Shown: positions 36,056 through 44,103 of the stretch, one piece after another
How positions within the stretch are numbered: position 1 is the stretch's first letter
How the letters are laid out: every line of letters starts with the position of its first letter
DNA from: Burkholderia pyrrocinia
Lineage (GTDB): Bacteria > Pseudomonadota > Gammaproteobacteria > Burkholderiales > Burkholderiaceae
Assembly: GCF_001028665.1 (NCBI RefSeq)
Contig: NZ_CP011505.1
Span: 248,001-312,000 of the forward strand
Direction of reading: 5' to 3'
Length of the DNA: 64,000 bases
Notes under the pieces: model-generated
Databases searched by the model: none
The model's input: the letters and a program-made list of their open reading frames with translations, nothing else
Told to the model about the DNA's origin: nothing
Program-made: the position numbers and the translations under genes

Positions 36056-36968
36056 GTCCGCCCGGCAGGTCTTCGAGATCGAGTCGCGAGCATTGGCCGG
36101 CGTTGCCGCGCGGCTCGACGCGAAATTCGACGATGCGGTCGGGATCATCCTCGAGTCGCGCGGCCGTGTCGTCGTGTGCGGGATGGGCAAGTCCGGCATT
36201 GTCGGCAGGAAGATCGCCGCGACGCTGTCGAGCACCGGCACGCCCAGCTTTTTCATGCATCCGGGCGAGGCCTATCACGGCGATCTGGGCATGGTCACGC
36301 CGGACGACACGTTTCTCGCGATTTCGAATTCCGGAGAAACGGACGAGGTGATCAAACTGATTCCGTTCCTGCGCAGCAACGGCAACGACCTGATCGCGCT
36401 GACCGGCAATCCTGCGTCGACGCTCGCGAGCGCCGCGCGAGCCCATCTCGACATCGGCGTCGAGCGCGAGGCATGCCCGCTGCAACTCGCGCCGACCGCG
36501 TCGACGACGGCGACGCTCGCGATGGGCGATGCGCTGGCGGTGACGCTGATGCGGGCGCGCGGCTTCCAGCCGGAACACTTCGCCCGTTTCCATCCGGGCG
36601 GCTCGCTCGGCCGCCGGCTGCTGTCCACGGTCGACGACGAAATGGCGTGCCGGGATTTGCCGTTCGTGACGGAAGACATGTCGACACTCGACGTGCTGGA
36701 CGCGATGACGCGCGGGCGGCTCGGGCTCGCGATCGTGAAGCGCAACGCCGGCTGGGGCATCGTGACCGACGGCGATATCCGCCGCGCGATCGAGCGGCAT
36801 GGCGACGGCGTGTTGCGGCGCACGGCGGCCGACATGATGTCGATCGAGCCGTCCACGGTGCGGCCCGGCACGCGGGTCGAGGATGCGTTGCTGCTGATGC
36901 AGCAGCAGCGGATCGGCGCGTTGCTGGTGGTCGACGGCGGCGACGTCGTCGGTGTGTTCAAGAAATAG
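36033..36968 (+). CDS. kdsD: D-arabinose 5-phosphate isomerase (KdsD/KpsF family)
   Basis: 311 residues. The SIS domain has [26 protein letters not shown] and [18 protein letters not shown], then two CBS repeats (for example [14 protein letters not shown] at the end). It converts ribulose 5-phosphate to arabinose 5-phosphate, the first committed input to Kdo. E. coli KdsD and KpsF are of similar size. Here the complete set kdsA-C-B-D lies in order within the polysaccharide operon. Confidence 0.92.
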   Translation: MMQQNHIESARQVFEIESRALAGVAARLDAKFDDAVGIILESRGRVVVCGMGKSGIVGRKIAATLSSTGTPSFFMHPGEAYHGDLGMVTPDDTFLAISNSGETDEVIKLIPFLRSNGNDLIALTGNPASTLASAARAHLDIGVEREACPLQLAPTASTTATLAMGDALAVTLMRARGFQPEHFARFHPGGSLGRRLLSTVDDEMACRDLPFVTEDMSTLDVLDAMTRGRLGLAIVKRNAGWGIVTDGDIRRAIERHGDGVLRRTAADMMSIEPSTVRPGTRVEDALLLMQQQRIGALLVVDGGDVVGVFKK

Positions 36969-36979
36969 GCGCTGCCGTC

Positions 36980-38170
36980 ATGACCCTGCCCACGCTTGCC
37001 GTTCTGACGAAACGGGCTGCCGCAATCACGCTTGCCATGGCCGCGATGTGCTGCAGTTCGTGCGCGCAGTATCCCGCCAGACCGCGCCCGCAGCCGACCC
37101 CGCCGGGCATCGTGATTGCGCACAGTCCGGCCTCGAGTCGGGTCTATCTCGGTTCGCCGGCGCTCGCGATCCTGGCGGACGGAACGTACGTGGTCGCGCA
37201 TGACACGTTCGGTGCGGGGTCCGCGCAAAACACCGAGACGTTGTATGCGTCACGTGATCGCGGTCGTTCCTGGCGGAAGCTGGGCGAACTGAACGGGCAA
37301 TACTGGTCCTCGCTGTTCGTCGAGGGCCGGGCGCTGTACATCATCGGGACGAGCGGGTTCTCGGGCGTGCCGGTGATTCGACGTTCGCTGGATGGCGGGA
37401 CGACGTGGAGCGTACCGCGCGACGGCGACAGCGGCGTGCTTGCGAACGCCGGCCGGTATTTCACCGCGCCCGTGCCGGTGGTCGTCGCGAACGGCCGCAT
37501 CTGGCGGACGATGGAAGCGGTGGAGCAGACCGGCATCTCGCCGTTCATGATGTCGGCGCCGGTCGGCAGCGATCTGCTGAAGGCCGGCAACTGGACGTTC
37601 AGCAATCGCCTTGCGCCGAATCCGGGATGGCTCGGCGGAAAATTCGGCGGCTGGCTCGAGGGTAACGCGGTGGCGAGGCCGGACGGGAGCGTGGTGAATG
37701 TATTGCGCGTCTACTACAACGCGCTGCCCGAGCGCGCGGCGATCGTGACGGTCAACGCCAGTGGCACCGTGGCCCGCTTCGATGTGGCCGCCGGATTCGT
37801 CGATATGCCCGGTGCCGGCAAGAAATTCACGATTCGTTTCGATCCGCGCACGAAACTCTACTGGTCGCTGAGCAACGCCGTCACCCCGCTCTATCGGGGC
37901 AACAACTACGAACGCGCGCGCAATGTCCTGGGGCTGATTTCGTCGCCGGATCTCGTGCACTGGACCATGCGTCGCACGGTGCTGTCCCATGCGGACTGGA
38001 GCAGGCACGGCTTCCAGTATGTCGACTGGCAATTCGACGGGAACGATATCGTCGCAGTCGTGCGCACGTCCTTCGATGATCCGGAGGGCGGCGCGCACTC
38101 CCAGCACGATGCCAATTTCGTTACCTTCCATCGTATCGTCGATTTCCGAGACGGTCCGATGGCCGACTAG
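36980..38170 (+). CDS. Sialidase-fold (BNR) protein, possible Kdo glycosidase
   Basis: 396 residues. An N-terminal hydrophobic segment with several Cys (MAAMCCSSCAQ) suggests export and perhaps lipid attachment, though the lipobox is imperfect. Two Asp-boxes are visible, SRDRGRSW (about 91-98) and SLDGGTTW (about 136-143), which place it in the six-bladed sialidase-type propeller group. The usual FRIP/RIP arginine motif is not obvious. It is last in an operon that makes CMP-Kdo; since Kdo resembles sialic acid, a role in trimming or binding the Kdo-containing polymer is plausible but unproven. Confidence 0.6.
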   Translation: MTLPTLAVLTKRAAAITLAMAAMCCSSCAQYPARPRPQPTPPGIVIAHSPASSRVYLGSPALAILADGTYVVAHDTFGAGSAQNTETLYASRDRGRSWRKLGELNGQYWSSLFVEGRALYIIGTSGFSGVPVIRRSLDGGTTWSVPRDGDSGVLANAGRYFTAPVPVVVANGRIWRTMEAVEQTGISPFMMSAPVGSDLLKAGNWTFSNRLAPNPGWLGGKFGGWLEGNAVARPDGSVVNVLRVYYNALPERAAIVTVNASGTVARFDVAAGFVDMPGAGKKFTIRFDPRTKLYWSLSNAVTPLYRGNNYERARNVLGLISSPDLVHWTMRRTVLSHADWSRHGFQYVDWQFDGNDIVAVVRTSFDDPEGGAHSQHDANFVTFHRIVDFRDGPMAD

Positions 38171-38177
38171 CGCGTGA

Positions 38178-38213
38178 CGATCCCGGTTGCACGGCGGATG
38201 CTTGCCGGGATCG
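38178..38213 (+). terminator. Likely terminator at the end of the exopolysaccharide operon
   Basis: CGATCCCGG (38178-38186) and CCGGGATCG (38205-38213) form a 9-base perfect stem, eight bases past the last stop. There is no T-run, as is common in Burkholderia. The PAP2 gene ends nearby from the other side, so it may serve both. Confidence 0.5.
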
Positions 38214-38255
38214 GGGTTGATCGCGGGCTGGGCGGGTGTCGCAGGCGGTTCGAAC

Positions 38256-38891
38256 TTACCCCGCGATGCCGGGCAGGCTGATGATTTCGTGCAAGCTGAC
38301 CAGGTGGAAGCGTCCGCACAGGAACGGCGAATACAGTTCGATCGCTGCCTGAATCGGCGCGTGACGGCCATAGGCGACGGCCGACACGGCAAGCAGCGAA
38401 CCGGCGGCGAGCGCGCGATACCGGGCATCGACGCGCGGCACGCCATGTCGCAGCACGAACGCTAGCGCGACCGCCGAGCCGACGATCCAGCCGGCGACGA
38501 CTTCCGACGGCGTATGCGCGTCGTCGAATACGCGTGCGACGCCGATCAGCGCACCGAGCGCGAGCCCGAGCGACAGCGACGTGCGCGCCCGCACGTTCGC
38601 GCAGCCGTGCAGCGCAAGCACGCATGTCATCGGCCATACCGCCGACGCGAGCATCGTGTGCCCGCTGATCACGCGGAAATCGATCGCGCGGATCTGTACG
38701 CCGCAGCCCGCGTACAGCATCTTGGTGACGCCGACCAGCGCCATGCCGGCCCCGAGCATCAGCGCCCATGACGCCGCGTGACGCTGCCCGGTTGTCGACC
38801 GCGTCAGCCAGCCGATGCATACGACGGCAAGCGGCAACGTCATCGCCGCGTCGCCGAGATCGGAGACGGCTGCCCACATGAACGAGTCCAC
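38256..38891 (-). CDS. PAP2 family membrane phosphatase
   Basis: 211 residues with six hydrophobic segments. Motif 2 appears as ISGHTML and motif 3 as ARVFDDAHTPSEVVAGW, with the catalytic His residues kept; motif 1 is degenerate. PAP2 enzymes at polysaccharide loci often recycle undecaprenyl pyrophosphate to undecaprenyl phosphate, the lipid carrier, which fits this place between the operon and galU. It is 12 bases downstream of galU on the same strand, probably one transcript. Confidence 0.75.
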   Translation of the reverse strand: MDSFMWAAVSDLGDAAMTLPLAVVCIGWLTRSTTGQRHAASWALMLGAGMALVGVTKMLYAGCGVQIRAIDFRVISGHTMLASAVWPMTCVLALHGCANVRARTSLSLGLALGALIGVARVFDDAHTPSEVVAGWIVGSAVALAFVLRHGVPRVDARYRALAAGSLLAVSAVAYGRHAPIQAAIELYSPFLCGRFHLVSLHEIISLPGIAG

Positions 38892-38903
38892 GCGTATCGA
38901 CCG

Positions 38904-39788
38904 TCAGGCGACCAGCAACGCCGACATGCGCGTCTCCAGATAGCTTTCGAAGTCCGCAGCCACTTCCGGGTGCCGTAGCGCGAACTCGACCGTCGCCTTC
39001 AGATACCCGAGCTTGCTGCCGCAATCGAAACGCGTGCCGTCGTAGCGGTGGGCGAGCACCTGCTCGTCCGTCAGCAGCGACTGGATCGCGTCCGTCAGCT
39101 GCAGTTCGCCGCCGGCGCCGGGCCGAAGCGCGCGCAGATGATCGAACACCTTCGGCTTCAGCACGTAACGGCCCACGACGCCGAAATTCGACGGCGCCTT
39201 TGCCGGCTCCGGTTTCTCGACGATCCCGGACAGCTTGAACAGGTTGTCCTCCCAGCGTTTGCCGTCGATCACGCCGTACGACCTCGATTCGTCCGGCGCG
39301 ATTTCCTCCACGCCGATCACCGACGCATGATAGTGATCGAATACATCGATCATCTGGCGCAGCACCGGCGTCGGGCCGTCCAGCAGATCGTCGGCGAGGA
39401 TTACCGCGAACGGCTGGTTGCCGACGAGTTTTTCCGCGCACAGCACGGCATGGCCGAGCCCGAGCGCTTCGGCCTGGCGAACGTAAAAGCAATCGACGTG
39501 GCTCGGTTTGATGCTGCGAACGAGGGAAAGCAGCTTGTCCTTGCCGCGCGCTTCGAGCTCGGCTTCGATCTCGTAGGATTTGTCGAAGTGGTCTTCGATC
39601 GCACGCTTGCTGCGGCCGGTCACGAAAATCATTTCGGTGATGCCGGCGTCGATGGCTTCTTCGACCGCATATTGAATGAGCGGCTTGTCCACGACAGGCA
39701 GCATCTCTTTCGGGCTGGCCTTGGTTGCAGGCAAAAATCGCGTGCCGAGACCTGCGACCGGAAATACGGCTTTCGTCACTTTCAACAT
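38904..39788 (-). CDS. galU: UTP-glucose-1-phosphate uridylyltransferase
   Basis: 294 residues, full length. The nucleotide-binding motif [21 protein letters not shown] is at the N-terminus, with [10 protein letters not shown] and [11 protein letters not shown] later. It makes UDP-glucose, the source of UDP-galactose and other donors for the polymer encoded next door. The ATG at 39788 is preferred over 39803 because it matches family starts ([13 protein letters not shown]). Confidence 0.93.
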   Translation of the reverse strand: MLKVTKAVFPVAGLGTRFLPATKASPKEMLPVVDKPLIQYAVEEAIDAGITEMIFVTGRSKRAIEDHFDKSYEIEAELEARGKDKLLSLVRSIKPSHVDCFYVRQAEALGLGHAVLCAEKLVGNQPFAVILADDLLDGPTPVLRQMIDVFDHYHASVIGVEEIAPDESRSYGVIDGKRWEDNLFKLSGIVEKPEPAKAPSNFGVVGRYVLKPKVFDHLRALRPGAGGELQLTDAIQSLLTDEQVLAHRYDGTRFDCGSKLGYLKATVEFALRHPEVAADFESYLETRMSALLVA

Positions 39789-40132
39789 GATTTCGGATTC
39801 CATCCGTTCAGGATTAGGGCCAACGATACGATCGCGGGCAATGCAGGAATGCAATCGTCGTTCGCCGGTGCTGTGCCGCTCGCGCGAATGGTTCGCGCGT
39901 CGTCCGAAAATCGTATGGGTATTCCGGTTTCGGGTGGTGACCGAATCTAGGCTGAATCCGACAGCGATGAATCGCGAATTGCAATTGCCGATTTATCGCG
40001 TGTCGGATGCCATCTAGGAATTGTCGGCATGACGTCGATCGAATGACTTAGATTCAGGCATCTACTACTGGACGGTCCGGTAACGGCGCCGCGTTCGCGG
40101 CACACGGAATCGCCGTCGGCTCAGGAGCGGTC
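39789..40132. other. Divergent promoter region between galU and the FlhD-like gene
   Basis: 344 bases, moderately AT-rich. No clear gene. I see no strong palindrome or canonical promoter. Confidence 0.5.
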
Positions 40133-40366
40133 ATGACCGGACAAGGCGATATCTTCGATGCAATCGCGGAATTCAACCGCGCGTATCTCGTGCTTGCGCA
40201 GCGCATGCTGCGTATCGACCGCGAAGAGGGCAAGCGGCAATTGGGTATCTCGGATGAAATTGCCGCGTCCATCGTCTCGTTGACGCTGGCGCAGATCGAT
40301 GAACTCGCGGCCGGTGGCGAACTGGTCTGTGAATTTCGTGCCGAAAACGCACCGGGGCGCGCGTGA
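40133..40366 (+). CDS. Short FlhD-like transcriptional regulator
   Basis: 77 residues. The whole protein aligns with the helical core of FlhD: AEFNRAYLVLAQRMLRIDREEGKRQLGISDEIAASIVSLTLAQIDELAAGGELVCEFR shows the LxLAQRxL, LGI-xEE/DEIA, LTLxQ and LVCxFR positions in order. FlhD works with FlhC as the master activator of flagellar genes and is about 105-116 residues, so this copy lacks the C-terminal region and no flhC is present. GGAG lies before the ATG. It sits next to an H-NS gene, which may be co-transcribed. It could be a modulator that pairs with a genomic FlhD or FlhC. Confidence 0.78.
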   Translation: MTGQGDIFDAIAEFNRAYLVLAQRMLRIDREEGKRQLGISDEIAASIVSLTLAQIDELAAGGELVCEFRAENAPGRA

Positions 40367-40406
40367 TCCGTTTTCCGGTTTTTGGAATGAGAGTTCCGGT
40401 CGTACC

Positions 40407-40431
40407 TTTTCACGACATTGCATCGTGAAAA
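40407..40431. promoter_or_regulatory. Inverted repeat TTTTCACGA-N7-TCGTGAAAA between the FlhD-like and H-NS genes
   Basis: A perfect 9-base inverted repeat with a 7-base centre in the 130-base gap, 66 bases before the hns start. It could be an operator for the H-NS gene or a partial terminator of the upstream gene; there is no T-run after it. Confidence 0.5.
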
Positions 40432-40496
40432 TCCGGCGGTCGTATTGTCGCGCCCGTCCGGTCTTTTATAACGCCGTAAAAATATGGAGGAATCGC

Positions 40497-40805
40497 ATGG
40501 CCGGTTATCGCGAATTGAAGGCGCAAGCCGACGAGTTGATGAAGCGCGTCGAGGAAGCGAGACTCGCCGAACTCGAGGCCGTCATACACGAGGTTCGCAC
40601 CCGGGTCGCCGAATATGGCCTGACAGCCGGACAGATATTCGGTCGCGCGGGCGGTGCCGGAAGACCGGCCGTGCGAAAGACCGCGGCAGCGCCGAAGTAT
40701 CGCGATCCGAAGACCGGCGCGACGTGGAACGGGCGAGGTCGCGTGCCCGGCTGGATCAAGGGCGGGCGTCGCGAACGGTTCCTGATCGAGCGCAACGCCG
40801 CTTGA
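40497..40805 (+). CDS. H-NS family nucleoid protein
   Basis: 102 residues. An N-terminal coiled coil (YRELKAQADELMKRVEEARLAELEAVIHEVRTRV) for oligomerisation is followed by a basic linker and the DNA-binding motif YRDPKTGATWNGRGRVPGWIKGG, in which the RGR-type triad sits in the AT-hook-like loop. H-NS proteins silence AT-rich, often acquired DNA. GGAGGA precedes the ATG. It lies beside a polysaccharide operon and several AT-rich islands in this window, plausible targets. Confidence 0.9.
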   Translation: MAGYRELKAQADELMKRVEEARLAELEAVIHEVRTRVAEYGLTAGQIFGRAGGAGRPAVRKTAAAPKYRDPKTGATWNGRGRVPGWIKGGRRERFLIERNAA

Positions 40806-41154
40806 GCGCGTAGCGGCAAACCGGGCCGCGACGATCGGAGGGCGAGTCGTGAATCGCGGGAACGCACCGATCGTCTGGATACGTCCACGTCGATTCGGCA
40901 CTGCGCGAACCGGGCTGTGACACGGCACTCGCGGTGCTCGCGCCCGGTGCATGACGTCACGCCGATTGTGTATCCGTTGATCGTACGTTACGAGCCGACG
41001 GCGCGCGACATCGACGACGAAAGCGCCGCGTAAACGCTGGCGGGGCGCGTTCGCCGCCCCCGGAAAATACCAACGGCTTCGTCGGACCGCACGAAGCCGT
41101 TTGTGCTGAAGCCGGTCGCCGCCGAATGCGGGCAAGCCGGCTTCGACATTGCCG
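40806..41154. other. Gene-free interval with a terminator-like hairpin
   Basis: 349 bases between the H-NS gene and the end of the DszA-like gene. A short plus-strand frame ending at about 41033 could be a decayed gene but has no recognisable domain. The strong hairpin at 41073-41100 separates the two convergent units. Confidence 0.5.
41073..41100. terminator. Bidirectional terminator ACGGCTTCGT / ACGAAGCCGT
   Basis: A perfect 10-base stem with an 8-base loop between convergent genes, followed by TTTG on the plus strand. It is the best terminator for both the H-NS gene and the DszA-like gene. Confidence 0.6.
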
Positions 41155-42555
41155 TCACGCGCTGACGGCCTCCCGCTCGGCATCGCGCTTGACCTGCTCG
41201 ATATCGCGAAACTGCGCGGCCGGATGTTCGTCCGGTAGCCGCGCCGTGCCGCCGAACAGTTTCTCGCGCAGCGTGCCCGGCGCATATTGCGTCGGATACA
41301 CGCCGCGCCGCTGCAGCTCCGGAACGAGGTAGCGCACGATGTCTTCGAAGGTTTCATGCGCGACCGCATACGCGAGATTGAAGCCGTCCACATCGGTTGC
41401 GGCAACCCATTCCTGCAGGATGTCCGCCACGGTCGCTGCCGACCCGACGAACACCGGGCCCAGGCCGCCGATGCCGCCCCAGGCCGCCAGTGCCTCGATC
41501 GTCCACGCGGTGTCGCCGCCCGCCAGGTGCTCGACCGCCGAAACGATCGCATTCGTTTCGACGCGCCTGACGGGATCGGCCGGCGCATACTGGCCGAAGT
41601 CGATGCCGGTCCAGCCGGACATGAACACCAGCGAGCCGTCGTACGACACGTAGCGGCGGTACTCGTCGAACTTGGCCTGCGCCTTCTCGTCGGTTTCGTC
41701 GACGATCACCGTGACGAGGTTGTAGATCAGCACCTTGCGCGGATCGCGTCCCGCGGCGGCGGCCTGCGCGCGCACGTCGGCCACGTAGCGCGCGAGCTGC
41801 TCGCGGGTCGGCGCGGCGACGAACACGCATTCGGCGTGCTGCGCGGCGAACGCCTTGCCGGGGCCGGACGCGCCGGCCTGGAACAGCACCGGCGTGCGCT
41901 GCGGCGACGGTTCGCACAGGTGATAGCCGGGCACGTCGAAGAAACGGCCCTTGTGGCCGATCTCGTGCACCTTCTCGGGATGCGTGAACACGCGGCCGTC
42001 GCGATCGCGCACCACGGCGCCGTCTTCCCAGCTGCCCTCGAACAGCTTGTACAGCACCTCGACGTATTCGGCCGCGACCGCATAACGATCGTCGTGCGTG
42101 CGCAAGCCGTGATCGCCGACGTTCTTCGCGCCGCTCTCCAGGTAGGACGTGACGATGTTCCACGCGAGCCGGCCCTTGGTGTGGTGGTCGGCGGTCGACA
42201 GCCGGCGCGCGAACGTGTACGGGTGCTCGAACGTCGTCGACGCGGTGATGCCGATGCCGAGATGCTCGGTCGCCATCGCGATCGGCGCGGCGAGCTGCAG
42301 CGGGTCGTTGACCGGGATCTGCGCGGCCTGGTGCAGCGCGTGGTAGTTGCTGCCCTTGTAGACGTCGTAATAGCCGATCACGTCCGCGATGAAGATCGCG
42401 TCGAAGATCCCGCGTTCGAGGATGCGGGCGAGGTCGGTCCAGTAGTCGAGGTCCTTGTACTGCCACGAACGGTCGCGCGGATGCGCCCACAGCCCCGGCG
42501 ACTGATGGCCGACGCAGTTCATCTCGAACGCGTTGAAGCGGATGGTCTTGCTCAT
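41155..42555 (-). CDS. LLM-class flavin-dependent monooxygenase (DszA/NtaA family)
   Basis: 466 residues of the same luciferase-like family as the gene at 17639. Family signatures: FIADVIGYYDVYKGSNYHALHQ, ITASTTFEHPYTFARRLSTADHHTKGR, AWNIVTSYLESGAKNVG and PSPQRTPVLFQAGASGPGKAFAAQHAE are present by motif. DszA and relatives oxidise sulfones with FMNH2. The start overlaps the stop of a DszC-like gene by ATGA and both face an SfnB gene, so organosulfur use under sulfate limitation is likely. Confidence 0.87.
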   Translation of the reverse strand: MSKTIRFNAFEMNCVGHQSPGLWAHPRDRSWQYKDLDYWTDLARILERGIFDAIFIADVIGYYDVYKGSNYHALHQAAQIPVNDPLQLAAPIAMATEHLGIGITASTTFEHPYTFARRLSTADHHTKGRLAWNIVTSYLESGAKNVGDHGLRTHDDRYAVAAEYVEVLYKLFEGSWEDGAVVRDRDGRVFTHPEKVHEIGHKGRFFDVPGYHLCEPSPQRTPVLFQAGASGPGKAFAAQHAECVFVAAPTREQLARYVADVRAQAAAAGRDPRKVLIYNLVTVIVDETDEKAQAKFDEYRRYVSYDGSLVFMSGWTGIDFGQYAPADPVRRVETNAIVSAVEHLAGGDTAWTIEALAAWGGIGGLGPVFVGSAATVADILQEWVAATDVDGFNLAYAVAHETFEDIVRYLVPELQRRGVYPTQYAPGTLREKLFGGTARLPDEHPAAQFRDIEQVKRDAEREAVSA

Positions 42556-43811
42556 TGAACGGCTCCCGTTTCCGTGCTCGGGCTCGTGCCGTCGCCGACG
42601 CGCCAGACGAACGGCGGCGTGCGGCCGTTGATGACCCAGTCGCCGACGATCCTGGCCTTGTAGACAAGCGGATTGTGCGACGACACCGTGCGCGCATTGC
42701 GCCAGTGGCGGTCGAGCGCGGTCGTGCTGCGCGTGGCGGACGCGCCGAGTGCGTCGAACAGGCGCGTCGCGGCACGCAATACGAGTTCGGACACGACGAG
42801 CTGGCTCTGCGCGGATTCGATTTCGGCCGCGACGTTCGCGTCGTGCTCGGCCTGTTGGTCGCCGCCGAAGCGCGCCTCGTAGGCGAGCTGAAGCGGCTGC
42901 GCGGCGCGCAGCGCGAGCGCGTCGGCCGCGTACGCCCACGATGCGATCTCGCCGATCACCTGCTGCAGCTGTGCGTCGTCGCCCGCGCGCGGCGCGTTGC
43001 CGTGGCTGTACACGCGGGTGCGAGCGCGCACGAGTTCGCCCGCGTCGCGCACGATCGCGTGGCCGATGCCGGCCAGCGTCGCGACGTGGAAGAGTTGGTA
43101 GAACGCGGTCTGGTACTTGAAGCGGCGTGCGAAGTCGATCACGTCGTGCGCGTCGACCGCCGCATTCTCGAAGCGCGTCGTGCCGCTGCCGGTAGTCGTC
43201 TGGCCGAAGCCGTCCCAGTCGTCGTCGCGGATCACGCCGGGCTGCGCGGTCGCGACGGCGACGATCACGTCGCTGCCGTCATGTGCGCGCTGCGCGAACA
43301 CGTCGATCCAGTCGGCGAACAGGCTGCCCGTGCTGTAGAACTTCCGCCCGTTCAGCACCAGCCGGCCGTTCTGCTCCGACACCTTCGTGATGGTCTGGCC
43401 GAGCGGCACGTCGCCGGCCTCCGACCACGCGTTGCCGACGAGCTGGCCGCTTGCGAAGCGGTCGAACCATGTCGTGCGTTGCGGCCCGGGCGGCGCGTTC
43501 AGCCAGTCCTCGACGAACGCGAAGTGTCCGCGCAACGCCTGCGGCAGATTGGAATCGGCGGCGGCGAGCTCGATCAGCAGCCGGAACAACTGCGGCAGCG
43601 ATGCGCCGGCGCCGCCGTCGCGTACCGGCAGCCGTACCGCGCCGAAGCCGGCCGCCTTCAGCCAGCCGATCGCTTCGTGCGGCAGTTCGCGGCGACGTTC
43701 GCGTTCGGCGGTGCCGGTTGCGATGCGGTCGAATATCGGCCGGAACCGGCTCGCGAGTGCGTCGTAGTCGGTGCCGGTGGAAAGGTCGGTGTCTGCGTGC
43801 GACGAAGTCAT
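42552..43811 (-). CDS. Acyl-CoA dehydrogenase-fold monooxygenase (DszC-like)
   Basis: 419 residues. The sequence follows the acyl-CoA dehydrogenase fold but with the DszC/SfnB-type features: RLPVRDGGAGASLPQLFRLL, GNAWSEAGDVPLGQTIT, GRKFYSTGSLFADWIDVFA and the C-terminal DRHWRNARTVSSHNPLVYKARIVGDW by motif. DszC uses reduced FMN and oxygen to add oxygen to sulfur. The ATG at 43811 has GAGGAAA before it. With the DszA-like partner it could take an organic sulfur compound through sulfoxide and sulfone to sulfite. Confidence 0.85.
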   Translation of the reverse strand: MTSSHADTDLSTGTDYDALASRFRPIFDRIATGTAERERRRELPHEAIGWLKAAGFGAVRLPVRDGGAGASLPQLFRLLIELAAADSNLPQALRGHFAFVEDWLNAPPGPQRTTWFDRFASGQLVGNAWSEAGDVPLGQTITKVSEQNGRLVLNGRKFYSTGSLFADWIDVFAQRAHDGSDVIVAVATAQPGVIRDDDWDGFGQTTTGSGTTRFENAAVDAHDVIDFARRFKYQTAFYQLFHVATLAGIGHAIVRDAGELVRARTRVYSHGNAPRAGDDAQLQQVIGEIASWAYAADALALRAAQPLQLAYEARFGGDQQAEHDANVAAEIESAQSQLVVSELVLRAATRLFDALGASATRSTTALDRHWRNARTVSSHNPLVYKARIVGDWVINGRTPPFVWRVGDGTSPSTETGAVQ

Positions 43812-43882
43812 GCGGATTTCCTCGAAGGGCGGGGCCGTTTGCGCCGGGAGGCCAGTATAGGAAGCGCGGGGCGGGCGTTCCA

Positions 43883-43905
43883 ATAACGGATTCGCAGATC
43901 GTTAT
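43883..43905. promoter_or_regulatory. Inverted repeat ATAACG-N11-CGTTAT in the sulfur gene divergent promoter
   Basis: A perfect 6-base inverted repeat with 11-base centre, the T-N11-A layout of LysR-type sites. CysB-like LysR proteins control such genes in other proteobacteria, so it is a candidate site for one. It lies between the DszC-like gene and sfnB. Confidence 0.4.
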
Positions 43906-44103
43906 CGTCGATCAGCATTACGCGGAACGGCCTGGAACACCCCGGCGCTCGGGCATCGATTGCGACGCAGAAGCACGATGTCGCGTGCGAGACTCTCCAT
44001 GTCGTTTGTGATCCGAAGGAATATCGTTCCGAGAATCGCTCGGTTTGCCGACCTGCAACGTGCTGCTAGATTGAGTGCTATCGCCATTCGACAGGAGAGC
44101 CCG

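Noticed and set aside
40925..41033. Short plus-strand frame ending in DIDDESAA, possible gene tail
   Set aside because: Too short and without a match to call a pseudogene; noted only as part of the gap.
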